Positions 9,341-18,979 of a stretch of DNA of 64,000 nt are shown piece after piece (the first letter of the stretch is position 1; the number at the start of each line of letters is the position of its first letter). A model generated the notes under the pieces. It did no database searches. It was not told the DNA's origin and worked only from the letters and a program-made list of their open reading frames with translations. The position numbers and the translations under genes were made by a program. Location of the stretch: positions 186,001-250,000 of the forward strand of contig DXEM01000031.1 in NCBI GenBank assembly GCA_019114985.1. Reading direction: 5' to 3'. This DNA is from Candidatus Anaerostipes excrementavium. Lineage in GTDB: Bacteria > Bacillota > Clostridia > Lachnospirales > Lachnospiraceae.

Positions 9341-10207
9341 ATGAAACTGCAAAAGAAGAAAAACAATTCAATTCATTATTTGATAATTTTCGTTTTGATC
9401 TGCGGGATTTTAGCGGCAGTCAGCGTGTTTGCCGGCGGCGTTTTGACCCCGGTAAAAAGCGCGGTTACGATCGTACTGTCTCCGATGCAGAAAGGGATCA
9501 ATACCGTAGGGAATGCGATTTTTTCTTTGAATGAAGACAGCAAGTCAAAAAGTGAGCTCAAAGCCGAAAACAAGAAGCTGGAAGAACGTGTGGATGCTCT
9601 GGAAATGGAAAAGAGACTTTTAGAACAGGATCAGGTCGAATTAGAACGGCTGCAGGATCTCTTGAATCTGAAAGAAAAATATAAACAGTATAATACGGTC
9701 GGAGCCAGAGTCATCAGCAAAGGATCCGGCAACTGGTTTGAGATTTTCGCAATTGACAAAGGAAGCAAAGACGGTATTAAAAAAGATATGAATGTCATTG
9801 CTGGCAACGGTCTGGTAGGAATTGTTTATGATGTGACAGAAAATACAGCGAAAGTCCGATCTATCATTAACGATACCAGCATGGTCAGCGCTATGTTCCT
9901 AAAGACAACAGATAATTGCATTGTCAAAGGAAGTTTGGATACAATGGCGGATGGTTATCTGGAAGTGGTATACATTGATAAAGATGCCAAGGTCAAAGAG
10001 GGGGATGAATTGGTAACATCCAATGTAAGTTCTAAGTTTAATGAAGGAATTACGATCGGAACGGTGTCTGATATTAAGCTGGATTCTACTAAACTTACAA
10101 AGACTGCGAAAGTAACACCGGTAGTAGATTTTAAGCATCTGAAGGAAGTACTGGTGATTACAGATCTGAAGCATACAGAATCTCTGGATACAGAGACGAA
10201 AGAATAG
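9341..10207 (+). CDS. mreC: Rod shape-determining protein MreC
   Basis: Bitopic scaffold of the elongasome that bridges MreB/MreD to penicillin-binding proteins outside the membrane. One transmembrane helix spans about residues 12-36, followed by a coiled coil (about 65-110) and a beta-rich extracellular domain with the family segment GSGNWFEIFAIDKGSKDGI. Length of 288 is normal. GAGGATGG precedes the ATG. It lies 28 bp after mreB and 11 bp before mreD. Confidence 0.95.
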   Translation: MKLQKKKNNSIHYLIIFVLICGILAAVSVFAGGVLTPVKSAVTIVLSPMQKGINTVGNAIFSLNEDSKSKSELKAENKKLEERVDALEMEKRLLEQDQVELERLQDLLNLKEKYKQYNTVGARVISKGSGNWFEIFAIDKGSKDGIKKDMNVIAGNGLVGIVYDVTENTAKVRSIINDTSMVSAMFLKTTDNCIVKGSLDTMADGYLEVVYIDKDAKVKEGDELVTSNVSSKFNEGITIGTVSDIKLDSTKLTKTAKVTPVVDFKHLKEVLVITDLKHTESLDTETKE

Positions 10208-10218
10208 CAGGTGAACCT

Positions 10219-10734
10219 ATGAGTATCAAAAGAGTCATATTTTATATTTTGTCCATTATTTTATGTTTTTTGCTGCAGACAGCTGTTTTTGATTTTCTGA
10301 GACTGGCGGATACAATTCCTAATATATTGTTGATTCTGACGGTGACCATGGGATTCATTCAAGGCAAGAAGACAGGAATTGTGATCGGCTTTGTCTGTGG
10401 CTTGCTGATGGATGTTTACTTTGGCGAGGTAGTAGGACAGTATGCATTATTGTATCTGTTGTTCGGATATGTCAATGGATGGTTCCACGCCCACTTTTTT
10501 GAGGACGAGATTTTGCTTCCGATTGGTCTGCTGGCAGCCAATTCGCTGGTATACAGCCTGGTTGTTTTCTTTTTCTTCTTTGCGCTTAGAGGAAGATTCC
10601 ATTTTTTGACCTATCTGATCCATGTCATCATTCCGGAAGCTGTTTATACCGGAATTGTGGCGTTGATTCTTTATAAAATTCTTTTAGCAATTGATGTACG
10701 AATTAGCGATGGTGAGAAAAGGAGTATGTTCTAG
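10219..10734 (+). CDS. mreD: Rod shape-determining protein MreD
   Basis: Polytopic membrane protein of the cell elongation machinery. The 171 residues form about five hydrophobic segments, starting with a first helix near residues 6-25 and a typical LLMDVYFGEVVGQYALLY stretch in the middle. Sequence conservation in this family is low, so the call rests on hydrophobicity, length and position between mreC and the class B penicillin-binding protein. Its stop codon shares one base with the next start. Confidence 0.92.
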   Translation: MSIKRVIFYILSIILCFLLQTAVFDFLRLADTIPNILLILTVTMGFIQGKKTGIVIGFVCGLLMDVYFGEVVGQYALLYLLFGYVNGWFHAHFFEDEILLPIGLLAANSLVYSLVVFFFFFALRGRFHFLTYLIHVIIPEAVYTGIVALILYKILLAIDVRISDGEKRSMF

Positions 10735-13649
10735 TGTTACGAAAAATTTACGAGAGAGCCGAAAAATTATTATCAAACCGCATTCTTGCGCTTACCGTCT
10801 TGTTTATAGGATTATTCTGTATCCTTATCACAAGAGTATTCATTCTCCAGATTGTTCAGGGACAGTCTCACCAGGAAGACTTTACATACAAAGTACAAAG
10901 AGTCGTGAAGACGTCGGGAACAAGAGGAAATATTTATGACTGCAATGGAAAACTTTTGGCTTACAACAAATTGGTGTATGCGGCTACGTTCCAGGATGAC
11001 GGTGAATTTGAAAGCTTAGCGAATAAAAACAAGACTTCTGAAAATTATGAGAAGAATAAGGCAATCCATGAGGTTATTAAGATCCTGGAAAAAAACGGAG
11101 ATGAAATTGCCAGTGATCTTCCGATTGAGATAACCGGAAGCGGTAAGTTCCGTTTTACGGAAAGCGGATCCAGATTAACAAAATTTAAAAGAGATGTCTT
11201 TGGAATCGGAACGGATACGTCAGGACTGTCCAGTGATGAGAAAGAGCTGAGAGATCGTCAGCTGAATGCAACAGCGGAGGAAGTGTTTGAGTATCTTCGC
11301 AATGGTACGATGGGTTCTGCCGGAGTCGGCAAGATGTTCAATATTGATAAGAAATACTCCGATGAAGACGCGCTAAAGATCATGGCAGTACGTTACAGTG
11401 CATATCAGAGCCGTTATTCCCAGTATCTGAAAGTAACGATTGCAAGTGAGATCAGCAATGAGAGTATTGCCGAAATTGAAGAGAGAAACAGCGAATTGCC
11501 GGGAATCGATATCAGCACGAAATCTATCAGAGTTTATAATAAAAGTGAAGCAATGTCCCATGTTGTAGGATATACCGGTACTGCCAACACGGATGAATTG
11601 GAGAAGTATAATAAAGGAAAAGATGAAGAGGATAAGGATTACTACTCCAGTGATGAGACGGTGGGAAAGGCAGGAATCGAGAAAGAATTGGAATCCTATC
11701 TCCACGGCAACAGCGGAAGCCAGACATTGATTGTAAATAACGTGGGAAAAGTAATCGAAAATTCCGATACGGTGGAAGCGGGGACAGGAGATAATGTAAC
11801 CCTTTCCATTGACAGTGAGCTGCAGGAATATGTTTATAATCTGATGGAACAAAAAATTGCAGGAATTGTCTTGTCGAAGCTGACGCCTTCTGACTCGAAG
11901 GGGAAAGACAGCGACAACGTCAGGATTCCGATCAAAGACGCATATTACGCATTAATAGGAAACGGCGTCATTGATCTGGAAAATCTCAATGGAGATGAAG
12001 CCACAAGCTATGAGAAGAGCATGTATAAAAAAATTCAAAAGCTCAGAGATTCTGCGATTTCTCAGACAAAAGATATGCTGCTTAACAGCAATAAGGCATA
12101 TGGGAAAGAAAGCGATGAAAATCAGGCTTATGCGGATTATGTTTATAAACTGCTCTCAGACAATAAAGTACTGATCAGCAGTTCCATCGATACAGATAAT
12201 AAAACTTATAAAAATTGGAAAAATGAGAAGATTGGTCTTGGAGAATTTCTAAGATACGCAATCAATCAGGAATGGATCGATATTACCGATCTGGATGTGA
12301 ACAGCAAATATAATGATACAGAAGAAATCATGAAAGCGCTGGTAAATTATGTGGAAGATACTCTGATCGAGGACGATGAATTTGATCTGACAGTATGTGA
12401 GCAGAAGATCAATACCGGGGAGCTTTCAGGAAAAGAAGTGTGTCTGCTTCTTTATGAGCAGGGCGTATTGAAAAAAGACGGGGACAGTGATTATAATGCT
12501 TTGAAGTCAGGATCCCTAAACAGCTACTCTTTCATTTATAATAAGCTTAAGAAATTAGAAATTACGCCGGCGCAGCTGGGATTAGATCCATGTTCTGGTT
12601 CTGTTGTGATTACAGATTCTAAGACAGGGAAAGTAAAAGCCATGGTAAGTTATCCGGGTTATGACAGCAATCGTCTTTCCAACGGTACAGACAGCGGATA
12701 TTACCGTCAGCTGGCAACATCATCTTCTACGCCGCTTTATAATCAGGCGCTGAATCATAAAACGGCGCCGGGATCTACCTTTAAGCCTTTGGTAGCTCTG
12801 ACCGGATTGAATGAAGGCGTTATTACAACGAATACGGCATTTAACTGTACTGGATTGTATGACAAAATTACACCAGCGGCAAAATGTTGGAAGTATCCGG
12901 GCCGTCATGGAAGCAAAAATGTGTCCGGAGCGATAGAAGCATCTTGTAATTACTTCTTTTATGAGGTAGGATATTTATTAGGGGATAAATCCGGAACATA
13001 CAGCAGTAAAGAGGGTCTGGATTATCTTAAAAAGTATGCGACGCAGCTTGGACTGAACAAAAAGTCCGGCATAGAATTGGATGAGGCATCTCCTCAGGCA
13101 TCAGATGAATCCAGTGTTCGTTCTGCGATCGGACAGGGCAGCAACAGCTATACTCCAAGCCAGATCGCGAATTATGTAACCACCTTATCTAACCGAGGTA
13201 CGGTATTTGATTTAAGTATCATGGATAAGATTACAGATGAGGATGGAAAGACTGTTAAGAAATATAAGGTCAAGGAAAAGAGGCAGCTCAATTACAAGGA
13301 TGAATATTGGGACGCAGTGCAATCCGGAATGCGCGGGGTAGTGACCGGCGCAGGCAGTTCCGTAAGCAGCGTTTTCAGAGGCGCAAAATACCAGATTGCA
13401 GGAAAGACCGGAACTGCCCAGGAGGATAAGACCCGTCCGAACCATGCGTTATTTATCTCTTATGGACCATATGAAGATCCGGAGATTGCAGTGGCTGCTG
13501 TCATACCTTTTGGTTACACGTCATCTAATGCAGCGTCTCTTGCAAAGAATATTTATGACTATTATTTTGCAAATGACAAAGAAAAAGAAAAACTCGAGAA
13601 GAACAATCAGACTGCTACAGAGGCAGCGTCTGGGGTAGTAGGAGATTAA
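10734..13649 (+). CDS. Penicillin-binding protein 2 (class B PBP, elongation transpeptidase)
   Basis: Cross-links peptidoglycan during lateral growth with RodA as its glycosyltransferase partner. A single membrane anchor lies at about residues 17-40, then the pedestal region. Catalytic motifs are STFK (Ser681), SCN (Ser737) and KTGT (Lys891). At 971 residues it is much longer than most PBP2 proteins (about 650-720); the extra length is mainly a segment of roughly 230 residues (about 378-605), rich in Asp, Lys and Ser, between the pedestal and the transpeptidase domain. The start is GTG overlapping the mreD stop. The C-terminal tail is Lys/Glu/Asn-rich. Confidence 0.95.
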   Translation: MLRKIYERAEKLLSNRILALTVLFIGLFCILITRVFILQIVQGQSHQEDFTYKVQRVVKTSGTRGNIYDCNGKLLAYNKLVYAATFQDDGEFESLANKNKTSENYEKNKAIHEVIKILEKNGDEIASDLPIEITGSGKFRFTESGSRLTKFKRDVFGIGTDTSGLSSDEKELRDRQLNATAEEVFEYLRNGTMGSAGVGKMFNIDKKYSDEDALKIMAVRYSAYQSRYSQYLKVTIASEISNESIAEIEERNSELPGIDISTKSIRVYNKSEAMSHVVGYTGTANTDELEKYNKGKDEEDKDYYSSDETVGKAGIEKELESYLHGNSGSQTLIVNNVGKVIENSDTVEAGTGDNVTLSIDSELQEYVYNLMEQKIAGIVLSKLTPSDSKGKDSDNVRIPIKDAYYALIGNGVIDLENLNGDEATSYEKSMYKKIQKLRDSAISQTKDMLLNSNKAYGKESDENQAYADYVYKLLSDNKVLISSSIDTDNKTYKNWKNEKIGLGEFLRYAINQEWIDITDLDVNSKYNDTEEIMKALVNYVEDTLIEDDEFDLTVCEQKINTGELSGKEVCLLLYEQGVLKKDGDSDYNALKSGSLNSYSFIYNKLKKLEITPAQLGLDPCSGSVVITDSKTGKVKAMVSYPGYDSNRLSNGTDSGYYRQLATSSSTPLYNQALNHKTAPGSTFKPLVALTGLNEGVITTNTAFNCTGLYDKITPAAKCWKYPGRHGSKNVSGAIEASCNYFFYEVGYLLGDKSGTYSSKEGLDYLKKYATQLGLNKKSGIELDEASPQASDESSVRSAIGQGSNSYTPSQIANYVTTLSNRGTVFDLSIMDKITDEDGKTVKKYKVKEKRQLNYKDEYWDAVQSGMRGVVTGAGSSVSSVFRGAKYQIAGKTGTAQEDKTRPNHALFISYGPYEDPEIAVAAVIPFGYTSSNAASLAKNIYDYYFANDKEKEKLEKNNQTATEAASGVVGD

Positions 13650-13667
13650 TAGAGAGAGAGGAATCGT

Positions 13668-14405
13668 ATGAGGAATCCGGTTTTATTGAAAGGAAATAAT
13701 TTCGGGTTGACCATTGTGTTGGATCCGAATATGGATTTTCCGTCCCTGATCGAGAAGATCGGAGAAAAATTCCATCAGGCAAAAGACTTTTTTAATAGTA
13801 AGAAACAGATTGCCATTAAGATCGAAGGGAGAAGTCTGACATCGGAACAATTGGAAGAGATGATCAATGTCATCTTTGAGAACAGCGAATTAACGATTGC
13901 CTATGTAATGGAGGATGATGAACTGGTCGATACTTCTTTTCGTCAGGCGGTAGAGGCAAGGCTTCATGGGAAAAAAGAAGCTTCAAATCGGAATATACCA
14001 GATCTTAATCTGGGCGAAGGACAATTTTACAAAGGAACCCTTCGGTCCGGTCAGACACTGGAATCTGACGGAAGCGTCGTGGTCATCGGGGATGTGAATC
14101 CGGGAGCATCGGTTCAGGCATCCGGCAATATCGTAATTCTTGGATGTGCCAAGGGCAATGTGTTTGCAGGGGCAGACGGGGATGATAAAGCGTTTGTTGC
14201 AGCGCTGGATATGCAGCCGATGCAGGTTCGGATCGGTAAATTGATTGCAAGATGTTCGGATGGACAAAAAGGAAGAAGAAAAAAGAAATTTAACAGGGGT
14301 AAGAGCGATACCCAGCCAATGGAAGCTCAAATTGCATTTGTGGAAGATGGAAGCATTTATATTGAGCCGATATCAAAAGCGCTCTTAAGTGAAATCACCG
14401 TATAG
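13668..14405 (+). CDS. minC: Septum site-determining protein MinC
   Basis: Inhibitor of FtsZ assembly recruited to the membrane by MinD. Of 245 residues the N-terminal part (about 1-105) is the FtsZ-interacting domain, and the C-terminal part has the beta-helix repeats of MinC with the GDVNPGASVQASGNIVILG pattern near residue 140. A basic patch with KGRRKKK follows near residue 205. It starts 19 bp after the PBP2 gene with GAGAGGAATCGT before the ATG and is followed by minD and minE. Confidence 0.96.
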   Translation: MRNPVLLKGNNFGLTIVLDPNMDFPSLIEKIGEKFHQAKDFFNSKKQIAIKIEGRSLTSEQLEEMINVIFENSELTIAYVMEDDELVDTSFRQAVEARLHGKKEASNRNIPDLNLGEGQFYKGTLRSGQTLESDGSVVVIGDVNPGASVQASGNIVILGCAKGNVFAGADGDDKAFVAALDMQPMQVRIGKLIARCSDGQKGRRKKKFNRGKSDTQPMEAQIAFVEDGSIYIEPISKALLSEITV

Positions 14406-14422
14406 GGAATGGAGGAAATAAA

Positions 14423-15208
14423 ATGAGTGAAGTAATTGTTATTACATCTGGAAAAGGCGGCGTTGGGAAAACTACGACGACAGCAAATGTTGGGACAGGC
14501 CTTGCAAAGGAAGGAAAGAAAGTCGTACTGATTGATACAGATATCGGACTTCGGAATCTGGATGTAGTGATGGGTCTTGAAAATCGGATCGTATATAATC
14601 TGGTCGATGTGATTGAGGGAAATTGCCGTATGAAGCAGGCGCTGATCAAAGACAAGAAGTATCCGAATTTATTTTTGCTGCCTTCGGCTCAGACGAGAGA
14701 CAAGACGTCTGTCAATCCGGAGCAGATGGAGAAGCTGGTCGATGAATTAAAAGAAGAATTTGACTATATTATATTAGACTGTCCGGCAGGAATCGAGCAG
14801 GGATTTAAAAATGCGATCTCCGGCGCTGATCGTGCGATCATTGTAACTACGCCGGAAGTTTCTGCAATCCGTGATGCCGATCGTATCATCGGCCTTTTGG
14901 AAGCAAATGAGATACATAAGATCGATCTTGTGATCAACAGGATTCGTATGGACATGGTGAATCGCGGAGACATGCTTTCAAAAGAAGATGTACTGGACAT
15001 TCTTGCGATCGATCTGATTGGAGTAGTGCCGGATGATGAGAACATTGTAATTTCTACAAACCAAGGAGAGCCGTTGGTAGGCAGCAGTACACCGGCAGGA
15101 AAGGCTTATGAAAATATTTGCCGCAGAGTAATGGGAGATGATGTTCCTTTTATGGAAATCACCGGACCTACCTTCTTCCAAAGATTAGCGAATGTTTTTA
15201 AGAAGTAA
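14423..15208 (+). CDS. minD: Septum site-determining ATPase MinD
   Basis: Membrane-cycling ATPase that carries MinC and is released by MinE. The deviant Walker A motif GKGGVGKTTTTAN is at residues 10-22 and the switch DIGLRNLDVVMGLENR follows. The C-terminus ends in an amphipathic helix (FFQRLANVFKK), the membrane-targeting sequence. Length of 261 is standard. GGAGGAAATAAA precedes the ATG. Confidence 0.98.
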   Translation: MSEVIVITSGKGGVGKTTTTANVGTGLAKEGKKVVLIDTDIGLRNLDVVMGLENRIVYNLVDVIEGNCRMKQALIKDKKYPNLFLLPSAQTRDKTSVNPEQMEKLVDELKEEFDYIILDCPAGIEQGFKNAISGADRAIIVTTPEVSAIRDADRIIGLLEANEIHKIDLVINRIRMDMVNRGDMLSKEDVLDILAIDLIGVVPDDENIVISTNQGEPLVGSSTPAGKAYENICRRVMGDDVPFMEITGPTFFQRLANVFKK

Positions 15209-15224
15209 GGGGAGGAGAAGATAG

Positions 15225-15485
15225 ATGGGAATTTTTGATAGTTTTTTTAGAAAAAAAAGTTCTGGAGAAGTTGCAAAAGATCGTTTGAAGCTTCTTCTTG
15301 TATCTGATCGCTCCAATTGCTCACCGGAAACAATGGAATTGATCAAAAATGACATTATTAAAGTCATTTCCAAATACATGGAAATTGATTCTGAAGGGTT
15401 AGATATCCAGATCACACAAAATCATGATGAAGCGGAAGGACCGGCATTATATGCCAATATTCCGATCCGCGAATTAAAAAAATGA
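15225..15485 (+). CDS. minE: Cell division topological specificity factor MinE
   Basis: Stimulates MinD ATPase so that MinCD oscillates. The 86 residues include the N-terminal membrane-contacting segment (MGIFDSFF) followed by the MinD-binding and dimerisation region with AKDRLKLLLVSDRS and the ISKYMEID pattern. Having MinE as well as DivIVA in one genome is typical of several Clostridia, which then have both oscillating and curvature-based Min systems available. Confidence 0.96.
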   Translation: MGIFDSFFRKKSSGEVAKDRLKLLLVSDRSNCSPETMELIKNDIIKVISKYMEIDSEGLDIQITQNHDEAEGPALYANIPIRELKK

Positions 15486-15498
15486 TATGGAGTAGAAG

Positions 15499-16626
15499 AT
15501 GTTGCGAAATTACCAGTTGAAGAATTATAATTTCAAACTAATTATCAATGTGCTGATTCTCGGAGTAATGGGACTGGTATTTATTTATAGTGCAGATTCA
15601 AGTTTTCTTGTAAAACAGGCGATGGGACTTACAATGGGTCTGTGCGTGATGGTCCTTGTTTCTCTGATTGATTTTCAGATCTTTACGAGAAACGCCATTC
15701 CGCTTTATGCACTGAATATGGTTCTGCTGATCGGAGTTCGTCTGTTTGGCAAGGATGTCAACAATGCCAGACGATGGTTTTCTCTTGGACCTTTGGGGAC
15801 CTTCCAGCCTTCTGAGCTCACAAAGATTATTATGATTATTTTTGTAACCGTATTTTTGCTTAGGCATGAAGATGATTTAAATGAACCGAAGACGCTGGGG
15901 AAACTTGCACTGTGGTGTGCTCCGCCGCTTTATATGATCCTAGAGCAGCCGAATCTATCAACCGCATTGGACATCTGTTTTATCGTAATTGCCATGTTAT
16001 TCGTGGCCGGATTGGATTCAAAACTGATTGTCAGAGTCCTGATCATTGGAATCCCGCTGCTGATTATCTTTTTGTGGTACGTACAGCAGCCGGGTCAGAT
16101 CTTGCTAAAGCCCCATCAGGTAGACCGGATTATGTCTTTTCTGCATCCGGAAGATTATGCGGATTCCACGGCTTTGCAGACAAACAATTCTGTCATGGCT
16201 ATAGGCTCCGGCGGGCTGTTTGGCAAAGGTTTCGGAAGCAATACCATATCCGACGTATCGGCCAGCGATGTAAACTTGGTATCTGAGCAGCAGACAGATT
16301 TCATCTTCTCTGTAGTGGGAGAAGAATATGGATTTGTAGGATGCCTTGTGGTAATCGCAGTCTTATTCTCGCTGGTATTTCAGTGTATTCAGGTGGCGAG
16401 AAAGGCAGATAACGGGGAAGGGGCTCTTGTAGCGGTAGGAATCGCCAGTTATATGGGATTTCAATCCTTTATTAATATCGGTGTTGCAACAGGGGTCATG
16501 CCGAATACGGGGCTGCCGCTGCCGTTCATTAGTTATGGATTAAGTTCTATCCTATCGGCGTCGATATGCATAGGATTATTGTTGAATATTAATTTGCAAA
16601 GCAAAGGTATGAGGAGGATCATATGA
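15499..16626 (+). CDS. rodA: Peptidoglycan glycosyltransferase RodA (SEDS family)
   Basis: Polymerises lipid II in the elongasome together with the class B PBP encoded upstream. The 375 residues form about ten membrane segments. The family signatures RRWFSLGPLGTFQPSELTK and, near the C-terminus, GVMPNTGLPLPFISYG are intact. It ends with TGA overlapping the ATG of the next gene. Position after minCDE rather than at ftsW-murG supports RodA over FtsW or SpoVE. Confidence 0.94.
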   Translation: MLRNYQLKNYNFKLIINVLILGVMGLVFIYSADSSFLVKQAMGLTMGLCVMVLVSLIDFQIFTRNAIPLYALNMVLLIGVRLFGKDVNNARRWFSLGPLGTFQPSELTKIIMIIFVTVFLLRHEDDLNEPKTLGKLALWCAPPLYMILEQPNLSTALDICFIVIAMLFVAGLDSKLIVRVLIIGIPLLIIFLWYVQQPGQILLKPHQVDRIMSFLHPEDYADSTALQTNNSVMAIGSGGLFGKGFGSNTISDVSASDVNLVSEQQTDFIFSVVGEEYGFVGCLVVIAVLFSLVFQCIQVARKADNGEGALVAVGIASYMGFQSFINIGVATGVMPNTGLPLPFISYGLSSILSASICIGLLLNINLQSKGMRRII

Positions 16627-17015
16627 ACGTAGGGTTAGTGGCTCATGACGGCAAAAAGAACCTGATGCAGAATCTCTGTATTGCATATCAGGATATTCTA
16701 AGAAAACATAAACTGTATACGACGAACACAACAGGGCGGGTGATTGAAGAGGTAACGAATCTAAAGGTTCATAAGCTCTTGATCGGACATTTTGGAGGTA
16801 TGCAGCAAATGGGAGCGAAGATTTCCAATAATGAGATCGATCTGCTGATCTTTTTGCAAGATCCGGCGAATCAGAAACGGATTCCTGATTTTTATAATAT
16901 TTTAAGTCTCTGTGATAAATACAACATACCGTGTGCCACCAACCTGCCAACGGCAGAAGTGCTGATACTTGCGTTAGACAGAGGAGATTTAGATTGGAGG
17001 AATATGTATAAATAG
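16623..17015 (+). CDS. mgsA: Methylglyoxal synthase-like protein with altered active site
   Basis: By family, methylglyoxal synthase turns dihydroxyacetone phosphate into methylglyoxal and phosphate. The fold signature is clear over 130 residues: VAHDGKK (His8), TTGR, GHFGGMQQMGAKI, LQDPAN and YNIPCATN. Compared with the Escherichia coli enzyme recalled from memory, the catalytic Asp71 (in GGDQQ) is Met60 here and His98 is missing from a locally shortened loop, while His19 and Asp91 equivalents (His8, Asp80) remain. Activity is therefore doubtful. It overlaps rodA by 4 bp and is followed by a terminator, so it closes the mre-min-rodA unit. Confidence 0.8.
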   Translation: MNVGLVAHDGKKNLMQNLCIAYQDILRKHKLYTTNTTGRVIEEVTNLKVHKLLIGHFGGMQQMGAKISNNEIDLLIFLQDPANQKRIPDFYNILSLCDKYNIPCATNLPTAEVLILALDRGDLDWRNMYK

Positions 17016-17039
17016 ACTGTCGGCAGACGGTCTTTTTTT
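17013..17039 (+). terminator. Intrinsic terminator after mgsA
   Basis: AGACTGT pairs with ACGGTCT (one G-U pair) around a short loop, followed by a run of seven T. It marks the end of the mreB-to-mgsA transcription unit. Confidence 0.8.
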
Positions 17040-17051
17040 ACAAAAAGGCAT

Positions 17052-18035
17052 ATGATGAAGAAAAAAATAATTTGTATTTGTATGTTATGGATGCTTCTGG
17101 TCCTTTCAGGATGCGGAGCGGTCAAAAAAGCAGTAAATTTAAGCACCTCCTATGAGGAGCATTATGAAAGCAGCGAAGAACAGCTGAAAGATAAAGTCCT
17201 GACAGAGCGATGGCAGGCAAAAGGTGTTCGCTTGGGCGTGATTGCAAAAGAAGATGCGAAGAAGGAAGTTTCCTATCAAAATGCAAAAGAAGCTCTGTTG
17301 ATCAATTGCGACACCAACGAAGTCTTAGTCAGCCAAAATGTATTTGATCGTACTTATCCGGCAAGTACGACCAAGATCATGACAGCGCTTCTGGTACTGG
17401 AAAATCTGGATCTGAAAGAAGAAGTAACGATCAAGCATGATATCACATTCGATGACAGTGCGGCGGTCTCTATGAAATTGAAAAAAGGAGATAAGATTTC
17501 CGTGGAGTCTCTGCTGAATGCACTGATCGTGATGTCTGCGAACGATGCGGCGGTTGCCTTGGCAGAAGAAACAGCGGGAAGCGAGGCCAAGTTTGTGAAT
17601 ATGATGAATGAGAGGGCCAAAGAGCTGGGAGCGACCGGCACACATTTTGCAAATTCCCATGGGCTCCATGAAAAAAATCATTATACGACGGCATACGATC
17701 TGTATTTGATCTTTCATGAAGTAACAAAGCACAATGAATATTTCGACATTGCTTCCAAGGCAAACAGTTATATCGAATATACGGATGCTTCCGGTCAGCT
17801 AAAAGCATATGACATGTCCTCCACAGATGAATATCTGACAGGAGAACATGCACTTCCAAGCAAGATTTCATTTGTCGGAGGAAAGACCGGAACGACAACG
17901 GAAGCAGGCGCATGTCTGGTTCTTATGACAGAAAATGATAAAGGGGAAGAGTATATCTCTGTTGTTTTGAAAGCAGACAACCATCCGATTTTATATAAGA
18001 CGATGAATGAAGTTTTGTCAGAGGAAAATAAATAA
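17052..18035 (+). CDS. Serine-type D-Ala-D-Ala carboxypeptidase (DacF-like), lipoprotein
   Basis: Trims the terminal D-alanine from peptidoglycan stem peptides. A lipoprotein signal ends in LVLSGC (Cys near residue 21), so it is anchored outside the membrane. Low-molecular-weight PBP motifs are visible: STTK in YPASTTKIMT, SAND and KTGTTTEAG. The C-terminal domain found in many DacA/DacF proteins is short or absent (327 residues in total). Two adjacent ATG codons could start translation. It abuts the next gene by one base. Confidence 0.9.
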   Translation: MMKKKIICICMLWMLLVLSGCGAVKKAVNLSTSYEEHYESSEEQLKDKVLTERWQAKGVRLGVIAKEDAKKEVSYQNAKEALLINCDTNEVLVSQNVFDRTYPASTTKIMTALLVLENLDLKEEVTIKHDITFDDSAAVSMKLKKGDKISVESLLNALIVMSANDAAVALAEETAGSEAKFVNMMNERAKELGATGTHFANSHGLHEKNHYTTAYDLYLIFHEVTKHNEYFDIASKANSYIEYTDASGQLKAYDMSSTDEYLTGEHALPSKISFVGGKTGTTTEAGACLVLMTENDKGEEYISVVLKADNHPILYKTMNEVLSEENK

Positions 18036-18976
18036 TGGAACGTTATCGGACATACAGCAGTTATTTAAAAGAAATATATGGAGAAAAGGTGTATAAATTA
18101 CCTTTGAATATTCCCGTCACCTGCCCGAATCGGCTGGACAGTTACGGATGCAGTTTTTGCGGAGGAGCGGGAACAGGGTTTGAGGCACTCGATGCAAAAG
18201 TTCCGGTAAGAGAACAGCTGGAGAGAACAAAAGAGAAGATTTCCGCAAAATATCATGCCAATCAATTTATTGCTTATTTTCAAAATTATACGAACACATT
18301 CCTGCCTGTGGATCAGTTTCAGAATTACTTATCGGAAGCAGCGCAGACAGAAGATATCGTGGGGATTTCCGTTTCCACAAGGCCGGATTGTATCCGAAAG
18401 GATTATCTGGATGTTATGAAGGAAATTTCCGAAACTTACGGATTAAAGATTACTGTGGAATATGGTCTGCAAACGGCCAATTACCATACGCTTCGAAAAA
18501 TTAATCGTGGGCATACGTTGGCAGAATATTTGGATGCTGTTTTGATGACAGTTCCATATGGCTTTGACGTCTGTACCCATGTCATTCTCAATCTTCCGGG
18601 AGATTCTATGGAAGATACAGTAGAAACCGCCAAAATTTTATCTGCTTTGCCGGTTAAAATCGTAAAGCTTCACTCGCTGTATCTGCCGAAAGGCTCCAGG
18701 TTGTACGAAGATTTTGAACATGGTAAAATAACATTATGTACCAAAGAAGAATATTTGGATCGGCTGACAGCATTTGTCTGTTATGTCCGTAAAGATATGG
18801 TGATTGAGAGGCTGTTCAGCCGAGTACCGAAAGAAGATGCAGGATTTTCCAACTGGGGAGTCAGCTGGTGGAAACTCCGGGATCTTTTTGAGGAAAAAAT
18901 GGAAAAAGGAAATCTTACCCAGGGCTGTATGTGTGATTATCTGGGGGGATCCGCATTGAATCGACGGAGGTTTTGA
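18035..18976 (+). CDS. TIGR01212-family radical SAM protein (YhcC/YtqA-like)
   Basis: Radical SAM protein of unknown substrate. The cluster motif is C-x8-C-x2-C near residue 30 (CPNRLDSYGCSFC), characteristic of the YhcC/YtqA family, followed by the NTFLPV and STRPDC segments and GLQTANYHTLRKINRGH. At 313 residues it has normal length. It starts on the stop codon of the carboxypeptidase gene and is followed 3 bp later by the HlyD-like gene. Confidence 0.88.
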   Translation: MERYRTYSSYLKEIYGEKVYKLPLNIPVTCPNRLDSYGCSFCGGAGTGFEALDAKVPVREQLERTKEKISAKYHANQFIAYFQNYTNTFLPVDQFQNYLSEAAQTEDIVGISVSTRPDCIRKDYLDVMKEISETYGLKITVEYGLQTANYHTLRKINRGHTLAEYLDAVLMTVPYGFDVCTHVILNLPGDSMEDTVETAKILSALPVKIVKLHSLYLPKGSRLYEDFEHGKITLCTKEEYLDRLTAFVCYVRKDMVIERLFSRVPKEDAGFSNWGVSWWKLRDLFEEKMEKGNLTQGCMCDYLGGSALNRRRF

Positions 18977-18979
18977 CAG

